Positions 10,676 to 22,672 of a stretch of DNA of 64,000 nt are shown here, one piece after another. This DNA comes from Branchiostoma floridae (lineage: Eukaryota > Chordata > Leptocardii > Amphioxiformes > Branchiostomatidae): positions 18,520,824-18,584,823 of the forward strand of contig NC_049995.1 in assembly GCF_000003815.2 (NCBI RefSeq), written 5' to 3'. Each line of letters begins with the position of its first letter. Position 1 is the first letter of the stretch. The notes beneath the pieces were generated by a model. It was not told the origin of the DNA. It saw only the letters and a list, made by a program, of their open reading frames with translations, and ran no database searches. A program made the translations under genes and the position numbers.

Positions 10676-12683
10676 GAACTCTGATCGATGTTTGGGTGGT
10701 GGAAATGGGGACAAAGTCTGTGGTTCAGTCAATTGCAAGTCAGTCAGTACACGACTCAGGCTAGTTTGTGGTATTTGTGATCCTGTAGCAAGAAGGTGAC
10801 ATGATTTGTAGATGTTGTTAGTCGGAGAAGGATTATTTGTAAAATCATCTACTATAAATGTGTTAAATTTAAAGAGTTAGAGTGACCTTTTGGCACTGGT
10901 ACTGGAGCGCCAACTAGTGATTCATGATGGCAGTACACCCTTGGCATTATCGATTGACCGGAAACAAGATGGTGAACGGGGAAGGGGCATGTTCACAAGA
11001 TGTCGAAGGACATCGATGCCGACTGATGTAATAAAATAATTCAAAAAACTATGCTGTATCACCATATAGATATTTCTAATTTAATATTGTGTTATTTTTC
11101 AGGATGGCAGGCCCACCGCGGGAAATTGAAGGGTTCACAGATGAAGACCGACGACATTTTGAGTTCGTGCGACCTCTCATTCACATATCTGATTCCCTTA
11201 CCAAAAAGGAAACAGATGATGTGAAAATATACTGTGCGCACGTGATTCCAAAAGGCATGATAAAAGGTCTAAAACGGGCAGTTGACATTTTTCTAAAGCT
11301 AAAAGAAATAGGCAAGATCAACCAGGAGAACCTGGACTTTGTTGAGGAGGTTTTGGAAATGATCGGACGACGTGATTTGGCTCGGGACGTTCTGCGGCCA
11401 GCCCAACAACCTGACCGAGCGATTCCGGAAAATCCCGAACTCCAGCCGGAAATCCCCGAGCCCCAGCCGGAAAACCCCGAGCCCCTACCGGGACCAAGTC
11501 ATGACGAAGCGAGGGCAGAAGGTAAGCAAAAATTAAGTATCATTGTTTACTCAAACTCAGTATAACATATCTCAAGTAACCGCTAGGCACAAAATTCTTT
11601 AAATCGGGCTGTATAGAGTTTCCGATTCCGTGTATTTTTCTGTTTTATTCAAATTAGTATTTAAGACCGAAAAAGGGACTTTAAAAACATACTAATGATG
11701 ATTCTTTTCACAAGTCTTCTATCCCTAGTCTGCAATACTTGAAACTTAACCTTGTGAAAATATCTTAATATTTCCAGAACCTACAGCGTCCAACATCTAC
11801 ACAGTGGTGCACGGCCACAGCAGCATGACCCAGGAGACGGTAGATCGTCACAGACAGAACATAGCATCCGCCTGTAACACCAGGAGGTCACAGGTCAAGT
11901 TCAGAGGTTACAAGAAGCACAAGAGCATCCTGGTGCACTTCTCCATACCGCGGGAGAACACGGCGGTGCTGAGGCACATGGCGGATCACTCCGACCCGAG
12001 ACTTGTCTACATGGGCGTCAAATCACTGCAGATCGACGCTGAAGTTCCCATCAAAGTCCAGCAGAGGGCGCCGTTGTACGGTAAGTTGATTTCCTTTTAG
12101 CCTTTATATGTACTTCATTTGTCAATTTTAGATTTTGCAGTTCCGTCAAAGAATGTAGATTTTTAAATGAGGTTAAATTTTCTCTTAAAGAAGCACCATC
12201 TGAAATTATAGATGCTGAAGAGCAACTGAATGTTTTCTTGTGAAAAATTAGCAATCAATTCTATTCCAGTACTTTCCGACCATCTACCATATGACTAAAC
12301 TTCTCGTAGCTGCATGTCAGGCATTTAGAGAGATTTACTTCAACTTTACTTGGACAAGCAGGTCTTAGTAGGTGATACCATATCCAACCATATGTCTCAT
12401 GGTGTCATCTATCTTTCACTGATGTGTTCCAGATGTCAAGAGGCAACTGCCCGTCGATGACATCGAGGTGGGATGCAGCACCCGGACCAAACACCAGAGG
12501 GCGCCCCAGAGCTGGACCCGCCTGTCTGCCCTGAACCTGTTCTCGGACGCCCTGCCGCTCCATCTGCAGGCAGCCGCGAGTCTGGAGTACCAGGGCTTCT
12601 CCTACAGCCTGGTCCGGGCTCTGGTGCAGAAGGACCGGCTCAGAGAACACCAGATGAGGCAGGCCATCCAGAACCTCAGGAAC

Positions 12684-12848
12684 GCAGAGGTGGATTCCAA
12701 CACGCTCCGTCAGAAGGCAGAGGTGGATTCCAACACGCTCCGTCAGAAGGCAGAGGCGGATTCCAACACGCTCCGTCAGAAGGCAGAGGTGGATTCCAAC
12801 ACGCTCCGTCAGAAGGCAGAGGTGGATTCCAACACGATCATGACTTTG
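12684..12848 (+). repeat. 33-bp coding tandem repeat in gene C coiled coil
   Basis: Five 33-bp units each encode 11 residues (AEVDSNTLRQK, third unit AEADSNTLRQK). Eleven-residue (hendecad) periodicity fits a coiled coil. Other genes have two units (D, E, G, H, I), four (J) and seven (F). Confidence 0.9.
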
Positions 12849-12980
12849 CGCTCCAAGCTCAACATCACAGAGAACAGGCTGAAGGAGGCTCTTGAGACGA
12901 TCACAGTTCTTGAAGAAAAGCTGCGGCAGGCTCAAGAATACGCAGAGAAAGTCGCCAAGCAGGTGACGTCCCACGTGACG

Positions 12981-13175
12981 GAGTACAGGGGAGAGAAGCC
13001 GCCTGGAGGCTGGCCACAGGAGTTCAGGGGAGAGAAGCCGCCTGGGGGCTGGCCACAGGAGTACAGGGGAGAGAAGCCGCCTGGAGGCTGGTCACAGGAG
13101 TACAGGGGAGAGAAGCCGCATGGAGGCTGGTCACAGGAGTACAGGGGAGAGAAGCCGCATGGAGGCTGGTCGATA
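12981..13175 (+). repeat. 39-bp coding tandem repeat (YRGEKPPGGWPQE) in gene C
   Basis: Five 39-bp units encode 13 residues each, with the invariant core GEKP-GGW. Copy number varies between paralogs from one (I) to about six (G). They probably form a flexible Pro/Gly/Trp hinge between coiled coil and propeller. Confidence 0.9.
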
Positions 13176-14245
13176 CAGGTCGAGAAGGCAGATTCAGCTA
13201 CACAGACACACCTATTGGATCCTTTTGGTACTACAGGGATACCTGGAGATGTGGGCGGTGACAAGGTTGGAGAAGACACGACTGTAGAGGAAGAAGACGG
13301 GAAAACTCCAAGACAAGATTCTGGCAGTGGGAGCAGTGGAAAAGAGGATGTTCTCGGTACAGAAGCAACCAAGCAAGAGCGACACACAGCGGGGACAGAA
13401 GGAGCGACATCTGGCTCTACTGGGATCTTGAAACAGGGTGTGATCACTATTTGTGGGGAGGGATCAGAACCTGGAAAGTTTCGGCTCCCACGTGGTGTTG
13501 TCTTGTCGCCTAGCAACGAGATATTTGTGGCTGATATGAGTAACAAGTCCAAGTCCACAGCACTGAGGGGGCTTACTTGCGCCACTTCCCAACAGTTGTA
13601 CCGGGTACAGGGGATAAGGACATGCAGCCACATGATGTCCGTATGGACGGTAACGGCACGTTGTGGGTAGTGGGAGAAGGATGGACAGCCCATCATGTTG
13701 TACAGTACAGCACGGACGGGACCGCCATGGCGCGGTTTGAACTGAAGAAGAGCCATAATTACCGAGGTATAGCAGTGAACATGCGCACTAACCACATCCT
13801 GGTGACTGATGCAGACCAAGTTGAAGTTCATATGTTCCGGCCGGACGGCTCCCTGGTGCGGACAGTCCGGCATCCACGGGATAGGGAGATGACACGCCCA
13901 ACGTACGTCACAGTGGACGGGGAAGGGAACATTCTTGTGTCGGACTGGAACAAAGACTCTGTCTACGTGTATGACGAGTCCGGGAAGTTCCTGTTCCAGT
14001 TTGGAGGTTGGGGAAGTGGTGAAGGTCAGATGAAGTGGCCTCACGGCATCTGTACAGACGGCTCTGGGCACATCCTCGTGGCGGACCATGGGAACGAGAG
14101 AGTTCAGATCTTCACACGTCACGGCGAGTTTGTCCGGACCTTCCGTACTTGGTTTAAGCCGGAAGGCCTGGCTGTGGGACCGGAAGGGCAGCTGGTTGTG
14201 ACCAGTTGGAGTTTTCTTACTGTAACTGTATTTCCTAACTACTGA

Positions 14246-15179
14246 TTGTAGACGAGGTTCATGTTTGAAAGGGATTTCATTTTGTTCCAACCAAACTAAA
14301 AATGGACTAACCAATTAGTCAACCAGTTTACTTATCTACTTTATGATGATGTAAGAACGGATCAGGGCGGGGGGGGGGGGGGCAGTTCCGGCTTCCAACG
14401 ACCTTTGACCAACCGCTCAGGCCAGACTTTCAGAAGGTCACGTGTTCAAGCAATCTCATCCTACGTATATCAGTTCCCATCTTTTTCGTCAGTCCTAAAG
14501 AAGACCAGAGGACTCGGTAATTCCGGAACTAATATTGTTATACATCTTCATAATGATTAATTCAAGTACATAAATCCGTTCTCATGTTAATTTAATTGCA
14601 ATAGTTGCTGAATCTTTTAATGGTGTCTGGAAACCACTGGAATAAGTTGCATACGGAAGGGTCAGCAGCAGACAGAAAAATTTATTGAGTAATTTATCAT
14701 TGCTTTGTAAATAGCAAACTCAAAGGGTTTTGACAATAGAGATTAAAGATAAGGACAATAGCATATTCCTCATAGACTGTAGTTTCCCATCATTACTTAG
14801 CCAATGATATTCATACAGCAGTTAAATGTAAAATGTGTTATATCTCTTACTGAATATTGTGAATAGATAAATACGGAATAAAGACACAATGTCTAAAGAT
14901 TACACATCAACAGTTTAATTTGAGTTTAGTTGTGAATTGATTTCAGTATGGTACACCAATAAAATATGCTTTCTTTGTATAAAACTATCGTCGTTTTCTG
15001 TGGTCCCAGTTCACATCTGTGGTCTAAACAATGCGAAGTAACGCCAAAAAGAGATTATTACCTGGATGTCTAACCTAAATCGACGTAATGCAAAGTAACT
15101 AATGATAAGAAACAGCCATGGTTCAGATCCCCGTGTAACAACCTAGAAAAAGCCAAATGATTAGCATTAAATAGACATA
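14246..15179. other. 3' flank of gene C and upstream region of gene D
   Basis: No gene is seen. It holds a G-run (about 14369-14382), a CACCAATAAAATATGC poly(A) candidate at 14958, and part of the shared intergenic block. A 178-bp MITE follows at 15180. Confidence 0.5.
14958..14963 (+). terminator. Poly(A) signal candidate of gene C (AATAAA)
   Basis: AATAAA in TACACCAATAAAATATGC, about 710 nt past the final stop, at the position conserved across paralogs. Confidence 0.5.
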
Positions 15180-15357
15180 CAGTCAAACCTGTATTAGGGG
15201 CCACCTCTACAGAGGGGCCACCTGTCCATAGTGGCCACTTTTTGTCGGTCCCTTGGGTATTTTATTCACAAGTTGCCACCTCTATACAGAGGCCACCTGT
15301 CTATAGTGGCCACATTTGTCCGGTCCCTTGAGTGGCCACTATAGACAGGTTTGACTG
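15180..15357. mobile_element. 178-bp MITE-like element, copy 2
   Basis: Same length and ends as the copy at 3218-3395 (CAGTCAAACCTG ... CAGGTTTGACTG, TA on both sides), inserted in the opposite orientation in the upstream region of gene D. Confidence 0.75.
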
Positions 15358-15717
15358 TATTAAAGTTCACTCCGACGTCTAGCGGTAAATGATAAAACTA
15401 CATACCACTGTAGAAATAACCAATGTAATTTTACCGTATGCAAACAAAGGTCAGACTTGCAATGACGACCTATGAGGTCCTGAATGGAAAGTATTAAGTA
15501 ACTTATTAAAACCAATTCTCTATTAATATTCAGCATCAAAACTGGTAAAGCGTGTAACATTGTAGAACATCCTTGTGGCGAGATAACAAATTTTGAATGA
15601 CAAATTGTCCGCATTTCGGTCCTGTTGTGATAAAAGCGCCGCCATTTTATCTCCGAGCAGATGTTGGGAGGAAAGATGTCGGCCGCTGGTTTAAGTCGAG
15701 ATGTCAGATGCAGCGCA

Positions 15718-16033
15718 CACCTAGCGGATACTAGTGGTACTACAGGGATGAACTGTCCAGTAGAACTCAATGCATCTGTAAAAATTCTGCATTACGAGTC
15801 ACATATGTAGGGCGGCGCTCATTAAGCAATAGTGACAATTATTACCCGTATCCGAACTATTTTCGACACTAGCGGGTAATTATAAAAACTTCGCTACGCA
15901 ATCAGAAATCTGCGCAATCATAATCAAAGTCCAAAGAATACAGACCTTGCTTTAAATCTACCACCTTTACTGGTACATCAATCACCTGACCGCAGACGTT
16001 TACTCCTGTAGTACCGGCAGTATCCGCTAGGTG
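15718..16033. repeat. Promoter-flanking inverted repeat, gene D
   Basis: Arms at 15718-15747 and 16004-16033 (right arm ends CAGTATCCGCTAGGTG) match each other and the pair upstream of gene B. They flank the TATA candidate at 15881. Confidence 0.7.
15881..15888 (+). promoter_or_regulatory. TATA box candidate, gene D
   Basis: TATAAAAA follows GCGGGTAAT and precedes CTTCGCTACGCAATCAG, 352 nt before the leader donor, matching B and C. Confidence 0.5.
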
Positions 16034-16233
16034 CAAAGCTGCACCTACCACTACCACATTACCCAGCGGCCATGATCAAAGTCTGACGGGCACCGAGTTT
16101 GCCTTTCAACTGCCACGTTTACTGCTATCTATTTTAGTCCCTATACAGGAGACATCTGAGGAAGTTTGTCTTAAAGAATCAGACTGACATCGGTTACGTC
16201 TTAGGAAGTCAGTCTTACCGTTACGTCACACAG
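15912..16233 (+). other. Predicted noncoding leader exon of gene D
   Basis: It ends in CACAG/GTGAGT at 16233/16234 with a second donor at 16252/16253. The predicted leader intron (16234-18346) carries three CRE modules and an NRF1-like palindrome close to the coding exon. The exon start is estimated only. Confidence 0.5.
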
Positions 16234-16936
16234 GTGAGTTTTAACAGTACAGGTGAGAAATGTTCACTTCAGCCAGGTGGCCATTTTAGATCAATGACAT
16301 GAAAAGGATTTCAGTACCATATGAGACCTTCATTGTTCTTTGCGTGCCGTGGTTGGGAAGGAGTAACAACTTTTAATTCGGGAAATAAGATGGTAACAAA
16401 TTCTAGAAAGTTTGCGTTTCGTTATTGTGAGGATAAATGGACATTTGTTACTAGTAAACGTGACACGAAATTACTGGAATAGTGACGTTTAGGTGTTGAT
16501 CACGCACAGCCATGCAGTGTTTCCCAACTCGCATGTGGCTACTTATGACAGAGACAAACACATTCATCACTTGCTGTTGTAACACACTATGTTAATTAGA
16601 AGTTAGTTCATAGATGATCATCCTCTCTCCCTTGCCATTATGATTATTTTTTTTTGCATCTATCAGTATCAACATCTCTGTCTCCGCCCCTTCCGAAGCA
16701 CAAGTTAATCATTGTTGAACAAACATTCCAACGTCGGTGAGCCGATAATAACCACATAATTCTCTTTTGTGTTACACTATGTTTCAGTCGCTAGCTGACT
16801 GGGTATGGAAAAATGTAGTTTTGCACCTGAAATTTGAATAATCTAATGTGTTTTGAAGACTTAAGATGATAAACGTGTTTACGTTACTAGTACTTGTGGC
16901 AATGACCTATCAATGTCCTGATCTCTGCCCGCCCCT

Positions 16937-17852
16937 CGGCCCGACCGCGTGACGTGTTAATGATTGACGGACAGAACAATCTCTCCGGAGTGGTCTGAGC
17001 TGACGTCACGGTGAGGGCCAAGCACTGGGAGATGTAAACAATTACACCACACGTACAAATTAGGCTTAGCGTGGATTCAATGGTGCTTACTCCATATATG
17101 TAAATGCTGATACTTGAAAATGACTTGTTACTGGCTATAAGAATCTTATACCCCAACGTAGGTGAGATTAAAATGATCATATATTTGCAGACATAGATGG
17201 GTGCGCGTGTCAAACAGTAGTTTTACATCTGCAGTTTAAATAGCATATTTTCTATGAACATATGAGTATGCTATTTGTGGCTTGCACATAACAACGTTCA
17301 GATCTAAATTTTATATCCCCGCCCCTCGGCACAACCGCGTGACGTGTTAATAATTGTTGGACAGAACAAACTCTCCGGAGTGGTCTGAGCTGACGTCACG
17401 GTGAGAGCCAAGCACTGGAAGATGTAAACAATTACACCACACGTACAAATAAAGCTTAGCGAAGATTCAACGGTGCTTACTCCACAGATGTTAACGTTGG
17501 TACTTAAAAAGGAGTCTTGTTAAAGGTTAATGTTTAAAGAAACGTAAACCCAGTGTCGGTGATAGTATAATAGCCACATATTGGTTTACTGGATTATCGA
17601 GATACATTTAGCTCATATATATGCCTTCTGTGTTTGCAAAATTAGATGATTAGATGGGTGGGTGTGTCAAACAGTAGTTTTACACCTACAGTTTCAATAA
17701 TCTATGTTCTATAAACATGTAAGTATGTTATTTGTGGCACAAAGACCTATCAGTGTCCTGATCTCTGCCCCGCCCCTCGGCACGTCCGCGTGACGTGGTA
17801 ATGATTGACGGACAGAACAAACTCTCGGGAGTGGTCTGAGCTGACGTCACGG
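16937..17852 (+). promoter_or_regulatory. Three CRE-type upstream modules, gene D
   Basis: Copies lie at 16937-17011, 17326-17401 and 17777-17852. Each runs from a GGCACGTCCGCGTGACGTG-like start to GCTGACGTCACGG, within a roughly 400-bp tandem unit. All three retain a perfect TGACGTCA palindrome. Confidence 0.55.
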
Positions 17853-18032
17853 CGAGGGCAAGGTGCTCGGAGATTCACAAACAACTTCAGTACAAGTTCC
17901 AACTGGGCTTAGTGCGGACTGAATGTTGCTCAGTCCCCAGTCGTTAACGCTGGTACTTTGATATGACTACAGTAGAATGTATCTTTGTCAGATATCCAGA
18001 AAGAAGTCAGTAAGCTGGTACAAGTTTTGAAC

Positions 18033-18044
18033 TGCGCATGCGCA
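18033..18044. promoter_or_regulatory. NRF1-like palindrome upstream of gene D
   Basis: TGCGCATGCGCA is a perfect 12-bp palindrome matching the known NRF1 core (GCGCATGCGC), about 310 bp before coding exon 1. Gene I has the same site at 55454-55465; F and H have mutated versions. It may mark a second promoter close to the DED exon. Confidence 0.45.
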
Positions 18045-18347
18045 GGGTCAAAGGTGAAGACCCCTGATCAGTAATCGTGAGTTCTTGTGTTGTTGAGACA
18101 CATGTCGAGACGTGCTTCATTTAGGTCCCGAGGCCTTCAACTCTTATAAATTATCCACAATGCGTGACTGTTAATGCAAATTTTAAAATGCAAGTACTTT
18201 ATTCTTTATCATTGTACCCTGCGCAGATTGCTATAAAGCTTTGTGGCTATCATCCAGTAGTTAAATGTACCTTACCTACTAGTACTTAGACGTACAATGT
18301 GTGCAGAATATGATGAGTTCAGTTCAGTTTTATCGTCTGTTTTCAGG

Positions 18348-21174
18348 ATGGCAGGTCCGGTTCGAGAAAGAGTCACAGATGCCGACAGGCGCCATTTCGA
18401 TTTTGTGCAAACCTTGCTCCGTATTTCCGATGAGCTGACAGAAGAGGAAACGGCAAACGTGAAGTTGTTCTGTCTGCATCTGATTCCTGAAGGCCAATCG
18501 GAACAACTGAAGCGGGCGGTGGACGTTTTTCAAAAGCTGATTAAACTGGACAAAATTGACCAGGAGAATCTCGACTTTCTCGAAGAGCTGTTGGAAAGAA
18601 TCGGGCGTCAGGACCTGATTCGGGACGTTCTGAGACAGTTCCAGCCTCCTGAACGAGAGATTCCGGAAAATCCCGAACTGCAGCCGGGAACAAGTCAACA
18701 GGGAGCAGATGCAGAAGGTGAGTTACAAGCAAGAAAATTATGGATGAACCTCAAACAAAAACCTATTATCTGCCCGGCAGCCTTGTATCGTCATAGAAAT
18801 ACATTTCTATGGAATTTGGTCTAAATCCAACCACTTATAGAAATCATAAGAAGCAATCCTGTGGACTTGTTGTCAATTAACATTAACACTTTCATTGCTA
18901 CTTAACATTCCAGGAAATGCAACGTCCAACACATACGTGGTCGTGAACGGCCAAGTGCGCATGATCCAGGAAACTCTAGATCGTCTTAGAAACCACATAG
19001 CAACGTTATCTGGCACCAGAAGGTCAATGGTCAAGTTCAGAGGTTACAAGAAGCACAAGAGCATCCTGGTGCACTTCTCCATACCGCGGGAGAACACGGT
19101 GGTGCTGAGGCACATGGCGGATCACTCCGACCCAAGACTTGTCTACATGGGCGTCAAGTCACTGCAGATCGACGCTGAAGTTCCAATCAAGGTCCAACAG
19201 GGGGCGCCGTTGTACGGTGAGTTGCATGCTTTTAGCTATAGTCTTCACAAACAATCAAATGTACTCTATCTGTGAATTTTAGACTTTTGCAGGTCTATCG
19301 AAGAATATGGATGTTATTTTGAGTTTATATTTTCTCATACAGAAGCACCATCAAAGACTATAGATATTTAAGAGATACAGAATATCTACTTGTGAAACAT
19401 CAGAAGTCGATTTTATTCCAATACTTTCCCAGCATCTACCATATGGCTGAACCTGATAGTAGCTGCATGTTAGACATGTAAATAGATAGCATTATTTCTA
19501 CTGTACTGGGACGAGCAGGTCGTGTACGTGACGCCATATCAAACCCTATGTTTCATGATATCATATATCTTTAACTTATGTGTTCCAGATATCAAGAGGC
19601 AACTGCCTGTTGATGACATCGAGGTTGGATGCAGTACACGGAACAAACACCAGAGGGCGCCCCAGGGCTGGACCCGCCTGTCTGCCCTGAACCTGTTCTC
19701 GGACGCCCTGCCGCTCCATCTGCAGGCAGCCGCGAGTCTGGAGTACCAGGGCTTCTCCTACAGCCTGGTCCGGGCTCTGGTGCAGAAGGACCGGCTCAGA
19801 GAACACCAGATGAGGCAGGCCATCCAGAACCTCAGGAACGCAGAGGTGGATTCCGACAAGCTCCGTCAGAAGGCAGAGGTGGATTCCAACACGATCATGA
19901 CTTTGAGTTCCAAGCTCAACATCACAGAGAACAGGCTGAAGGAGGCTCTTGAGACAAACGATATTCTTGAAGAAAAGCTGCAGCATGCTCAAGAATACGC
20001 GGAGAAAGCCGCCAAGCAGGTGACATCCCACGTGACGGACTACAGGGGAGAGAAGCCGCCTGGAGGCTGGCCACAGGAGTACAGGGGAGAGAAGCCGCCT
20101 GGAGGCTGGTCGGCACAGGTCGAGAAGGCAGATTCAGCTACACAGACTCACCTAACTGAACCTGTTGGTACTACAGGGATACCTGGAGGTGTGGGTGACA
20201 AGGTTGGAGCAGACCCGACTGCAAAGGAAGAAGACGGGAAAACTCCAAGACAAGAATCTGGCAGTGGGAGCGATGGAAAAGAGGATGTTCTCGGTACAGA
20301 AGCACAAGAGCAAGAGCGACACACAGCGGGAATACAAAAAGCGGCACCTGGCTTTACTGGTGTGATTACTTTTGGTGGGTTTGGAAAGGAACCTGGAGAG
20401 TTACGGGACCCACGCGGTGTTGTGGTGTCGCCAAGCAACGAGATATTTGTGGCCGATGAACTTAACAGGCGAGTCCAAGTCCACAGCACAGAGGGGGTTT
20501 ACCTGCGCCACTTCCCAACAGTTGTACCGGGTGCTGGAGATAAGGACATGGAGCCGCATGATGTCTGTATGGACGGTAATGGTACGCTGTGGGTAGTGGG
20601 GCGGGGAAAGACAGCTCACCATGTTGTACAGTACAGCACGGACGGGACCGCCATGGCGGGGTTTGACATGAAGAAGAGCATTTATTTCCGCGGCATTACA
20701 GTGGACATGCGCACTAACCACATCCTGGTGACTGATTGTGACCACGGTGAAGTTGATGTGTTCCGTCCGGACGGCTCCCTGGTGCGGACAGTCCGACATC
20801 ACGAGGGTGAGATGACACACCCACGGTACGTCACTGTGGACGGGGACGGGAACATTCTTGTGTCGGACTGGAACAATTACAATTACTACGTGTATGACGA
20901 GTCCGGGAAGTTCCTGTTCCAGTTTGGAGGTTTGGGAAGTGGTGAAGGTCAGCTGAATAGGCCTGCAGGCATCTGTACAGACAGCTCGGGTCACATTCTC
21001 GTGGCAGACTATGGGAACGAGAGGATTCAGATCTTCACACGTCACGGCGAGTTTGCCCGTACCGTCCGAACTGGGTCTGGGTCTGGGCCGGAAGGCCTGG
21101 CTGTGGGACCGGAAGGGCAGCTGGTTATGACCAATTCTTTGAACGACATTGTGACTGTTTATCCAAGCTATTAG
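18348..21174 (+). CDS. Gene D: DED-X-coiled coil-NHL protein, intact
   Basis: Exons 18348-18717, 18914-19216 and 19589-21174 are joined at phase 1 (donors GAAG/GTGAGT and TACG/GTGAGT; acceptors CATTCCAG and TGTTCCAG) and encode 752 residues. Residues 1-95 are a DED with the acidic helix-2 and RQDL elements of the DED charge triad. Residues 124-224 are the X domain. From about 285 a coiled coil runs to about 370, with only one 11-residue repeat plus the terminal unit, then two GEKPPGGW repeats, an acidic linker and NHL repeats from about 478. Propeller loops differ from sisters (RDP, DEL-N, NNYNY, NRPA, and an SGSG insertion in blade 6). No RING, B-box or membrane segment is seen. ATG is chosen because it directly follows the conserved TTTTCAG acceptor; a frame from 18297 is open but not conserved. 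Confidence 0.88.
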
Positions 21175-22670
21175 TCAAGCAGCACTTTGGAGTAAGAAGG
21201 CTTTTATTTTTTTTTTCAACACAAATGAATGAACTTTCCATTTTCTCAAACCAGTCCTTTTGCCTACTTTGTGAACGGGTGTATGGGGCGGGGAACGCTA
21301 CAGGCTTCCAATGGCCTTTGACCTTTTGTTCATATCAGACAGACGGAAGGTCACGTGTTTTGAACATTTAAGTCCTCAGTTATCCTGAACAGATCAGAGA
21401 ACATGTCGAAAAATTCAAATCCATCTTCAGAACGTTTAAAACGAATTATAACATTCCCTGGACGAGAGTTGTTTTTTTCCATTCCGACCAAATTAGATTT
21501 TTTATCAACGTCACTTGATCATGGATTGTTCACAATCTGACGATAAACGCTCAAAGACGCTCAAACCACTCAAAGCTTTCTTTCCGCTTGTTCAAAAGAA
21601 TTTGATATATTCCATCCTTTAGGTACATTCAATTTAATTACATTCTAGGAGAAGATAACCCTTACATTGTACAAATATAAATGCACAAAATATGTTTAGG
21701 ACTTCTAACTAATAGCATGAGTATTACGTTAAACTCTAAATGTTGATTTATCTTTATTAGTGTACCTTGGTTTATGTATTTGTACCCAATCTTTTATACT
21801 TCAATGTTCATTTTAATGTAATTGCTTATTTAATATCCATGCAACAGTTGGTTAATCTTTAAATGATATTTGTCTGGAACCCATCTTGACATGTCGGGTT
21901 GGTTACAGATTTAGTAAGTATTTTTTCATACTCAAGCCTTCAAGGGTCTTCCATCGCCATGGATTCCTTAATCGTTGAAAGGACGGATTGAAGATTAGGA
22001 AGATGGCAGCTTCGTCGCTGAGACTGTGGTGACGCCATGACTTATCCGATGATAACGAGTATCTAAACAGTCGTTTGTCGATGATGGGACAGGACACGTG
22101 ATATGTTTTGCCGGTAACACCACCATGTATTATCAGCTCAACAATTAGATACAACATATAAGTCTCTGTACCATCTCTAAAGATCACACATTAACACGTC
22201 TTTGGTATCAGCGGTTGAATTTCCTGGGAGTTGAATCGAAATGGATACTTTACGATGTCGTATGCTGTTTTACACCAATAAAAGCTGTACTTTCTTTGCA
22301 TGAAGTGATCATAGTTCTTTGTGGTTTTACTTATGATACTGAGTACCAACCATGATTTCAGTCCCTGTGTGACACCCGGCAATAATACGCGGCCAAATGA
22401 AAAGCATTGATAGACATAGAATATTTCACAAGGACTTCTAGCGGTACATGATGAAACTGAATGCTATCAAACTGAATGAACTGAATGATCTATAGAAATA
22501 AGCAACGAGATTCTGCAATACCATCGCGGACTGGGCTTCAAATAAGGACCAACGAGGTTCTCAAAGAAGGTATATATTAACTGTCTTATCTAATTCGTAT
22601 TGTAACAAAGCGGTCTTGTCGTAACATTGTAGAACATCCTTGTGACGACAAAGTTTAACGAACAAATGGT
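21175..22670. other. 3' flank of gene D and distal upstream region of gene E
   Basis: No gene is seen. The first 900 bp (AGTCAAGCAGCACTTTGGAG onward) are shared with the flanks of E and G and, in part, F and I, so they are recent duplicates. AATAAA at 22277 is the poly(A) candidate. Confidence 0.5.
22277..22282 (+). terminator. Poly(A) signal candidate of gene D (AATAAA)
   Basis: AATAAA in CACCAATAAAAGCTGT is followed by T/G-rich GTTCTTTGTGGTTTTAC. It predicts a 3' UTR of about 1.1 kb. Confidence 0.55.
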
Positions 22671-22672
22671 CT

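Larger units (their letters stand above)
11104..14245 (+). pseudogene. Gene C: DED-X-coiled coil-NHL gene with 4-bp frameshift in NHL blade 1
   Basis: Exons are 11104-11521 (DED plus P/E-rich repeats), 11778-12080 (X) and 12433-14245, all phase 1. The DED is the most divergent of the array (SLTKKETDDVKIYCAHVIPK) but keeps the RRDL motif. The coiled coil has five 11-residue repeats (AEVDSNTLRQK) and the hinge five GEKPPGGW-type repeats, two with H for the second P. Near 13544, four bases present in all other copies (GGCG after AACA) are missing. The frame leaves the propeller and stops at 13670 (652 residues). The remaining five blades are open in another frame from 13577 to the stop at 14245. 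Either this is a recent pseudogene, or a truncated DED-X-coiled-coil protein without a propeller is made; a sequencing error is also possible. Confidence 0.7.

Noticed and set aside
12684-12848. Regular direct repeats considered as a CRISPR-like array
   Set aside because: Units are contiguous without spacers, are in frame and encode coiled-coil residues in a eukaryotic gene.
12473-12895. Plus-strand open frame in another phase rich in P, G and E (MQYPDQTPEGAP type) in every last exon
   Set aside because: It is conserved because the DNA of the sense exon is nearly identical between copies. It lacks a start context and overlaps the real frame fully.
12932-14314. 460-codon open frame on the minus strand, with similar long antisense frames opposite every NHL domain
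   Set aside because: They mirror the conserved codon pattern of the propeller and hinge repeats and shift with the sense-strand repeats. They have no recognisable domain and no independent conservation beyond the sense gene.
18297-18347. Upstream in-frame starts before the DED ATG (also 11089, 39105, 55677, 61943)
   Set aside because: These extensions run through the conserved TTTTCAG acceptor, differ between genes and are closed in others, so the ATG in CAGGATGGCAGG is preferred.
18348-18717. Exon 1 domain considered as CARD or pyrin
   Set aside because: The RxDL motif near the end, the LT-EE-acidic helix 2 and the KL-C-HLIP spacing fit a death effector domain better; a profile search would settle it.
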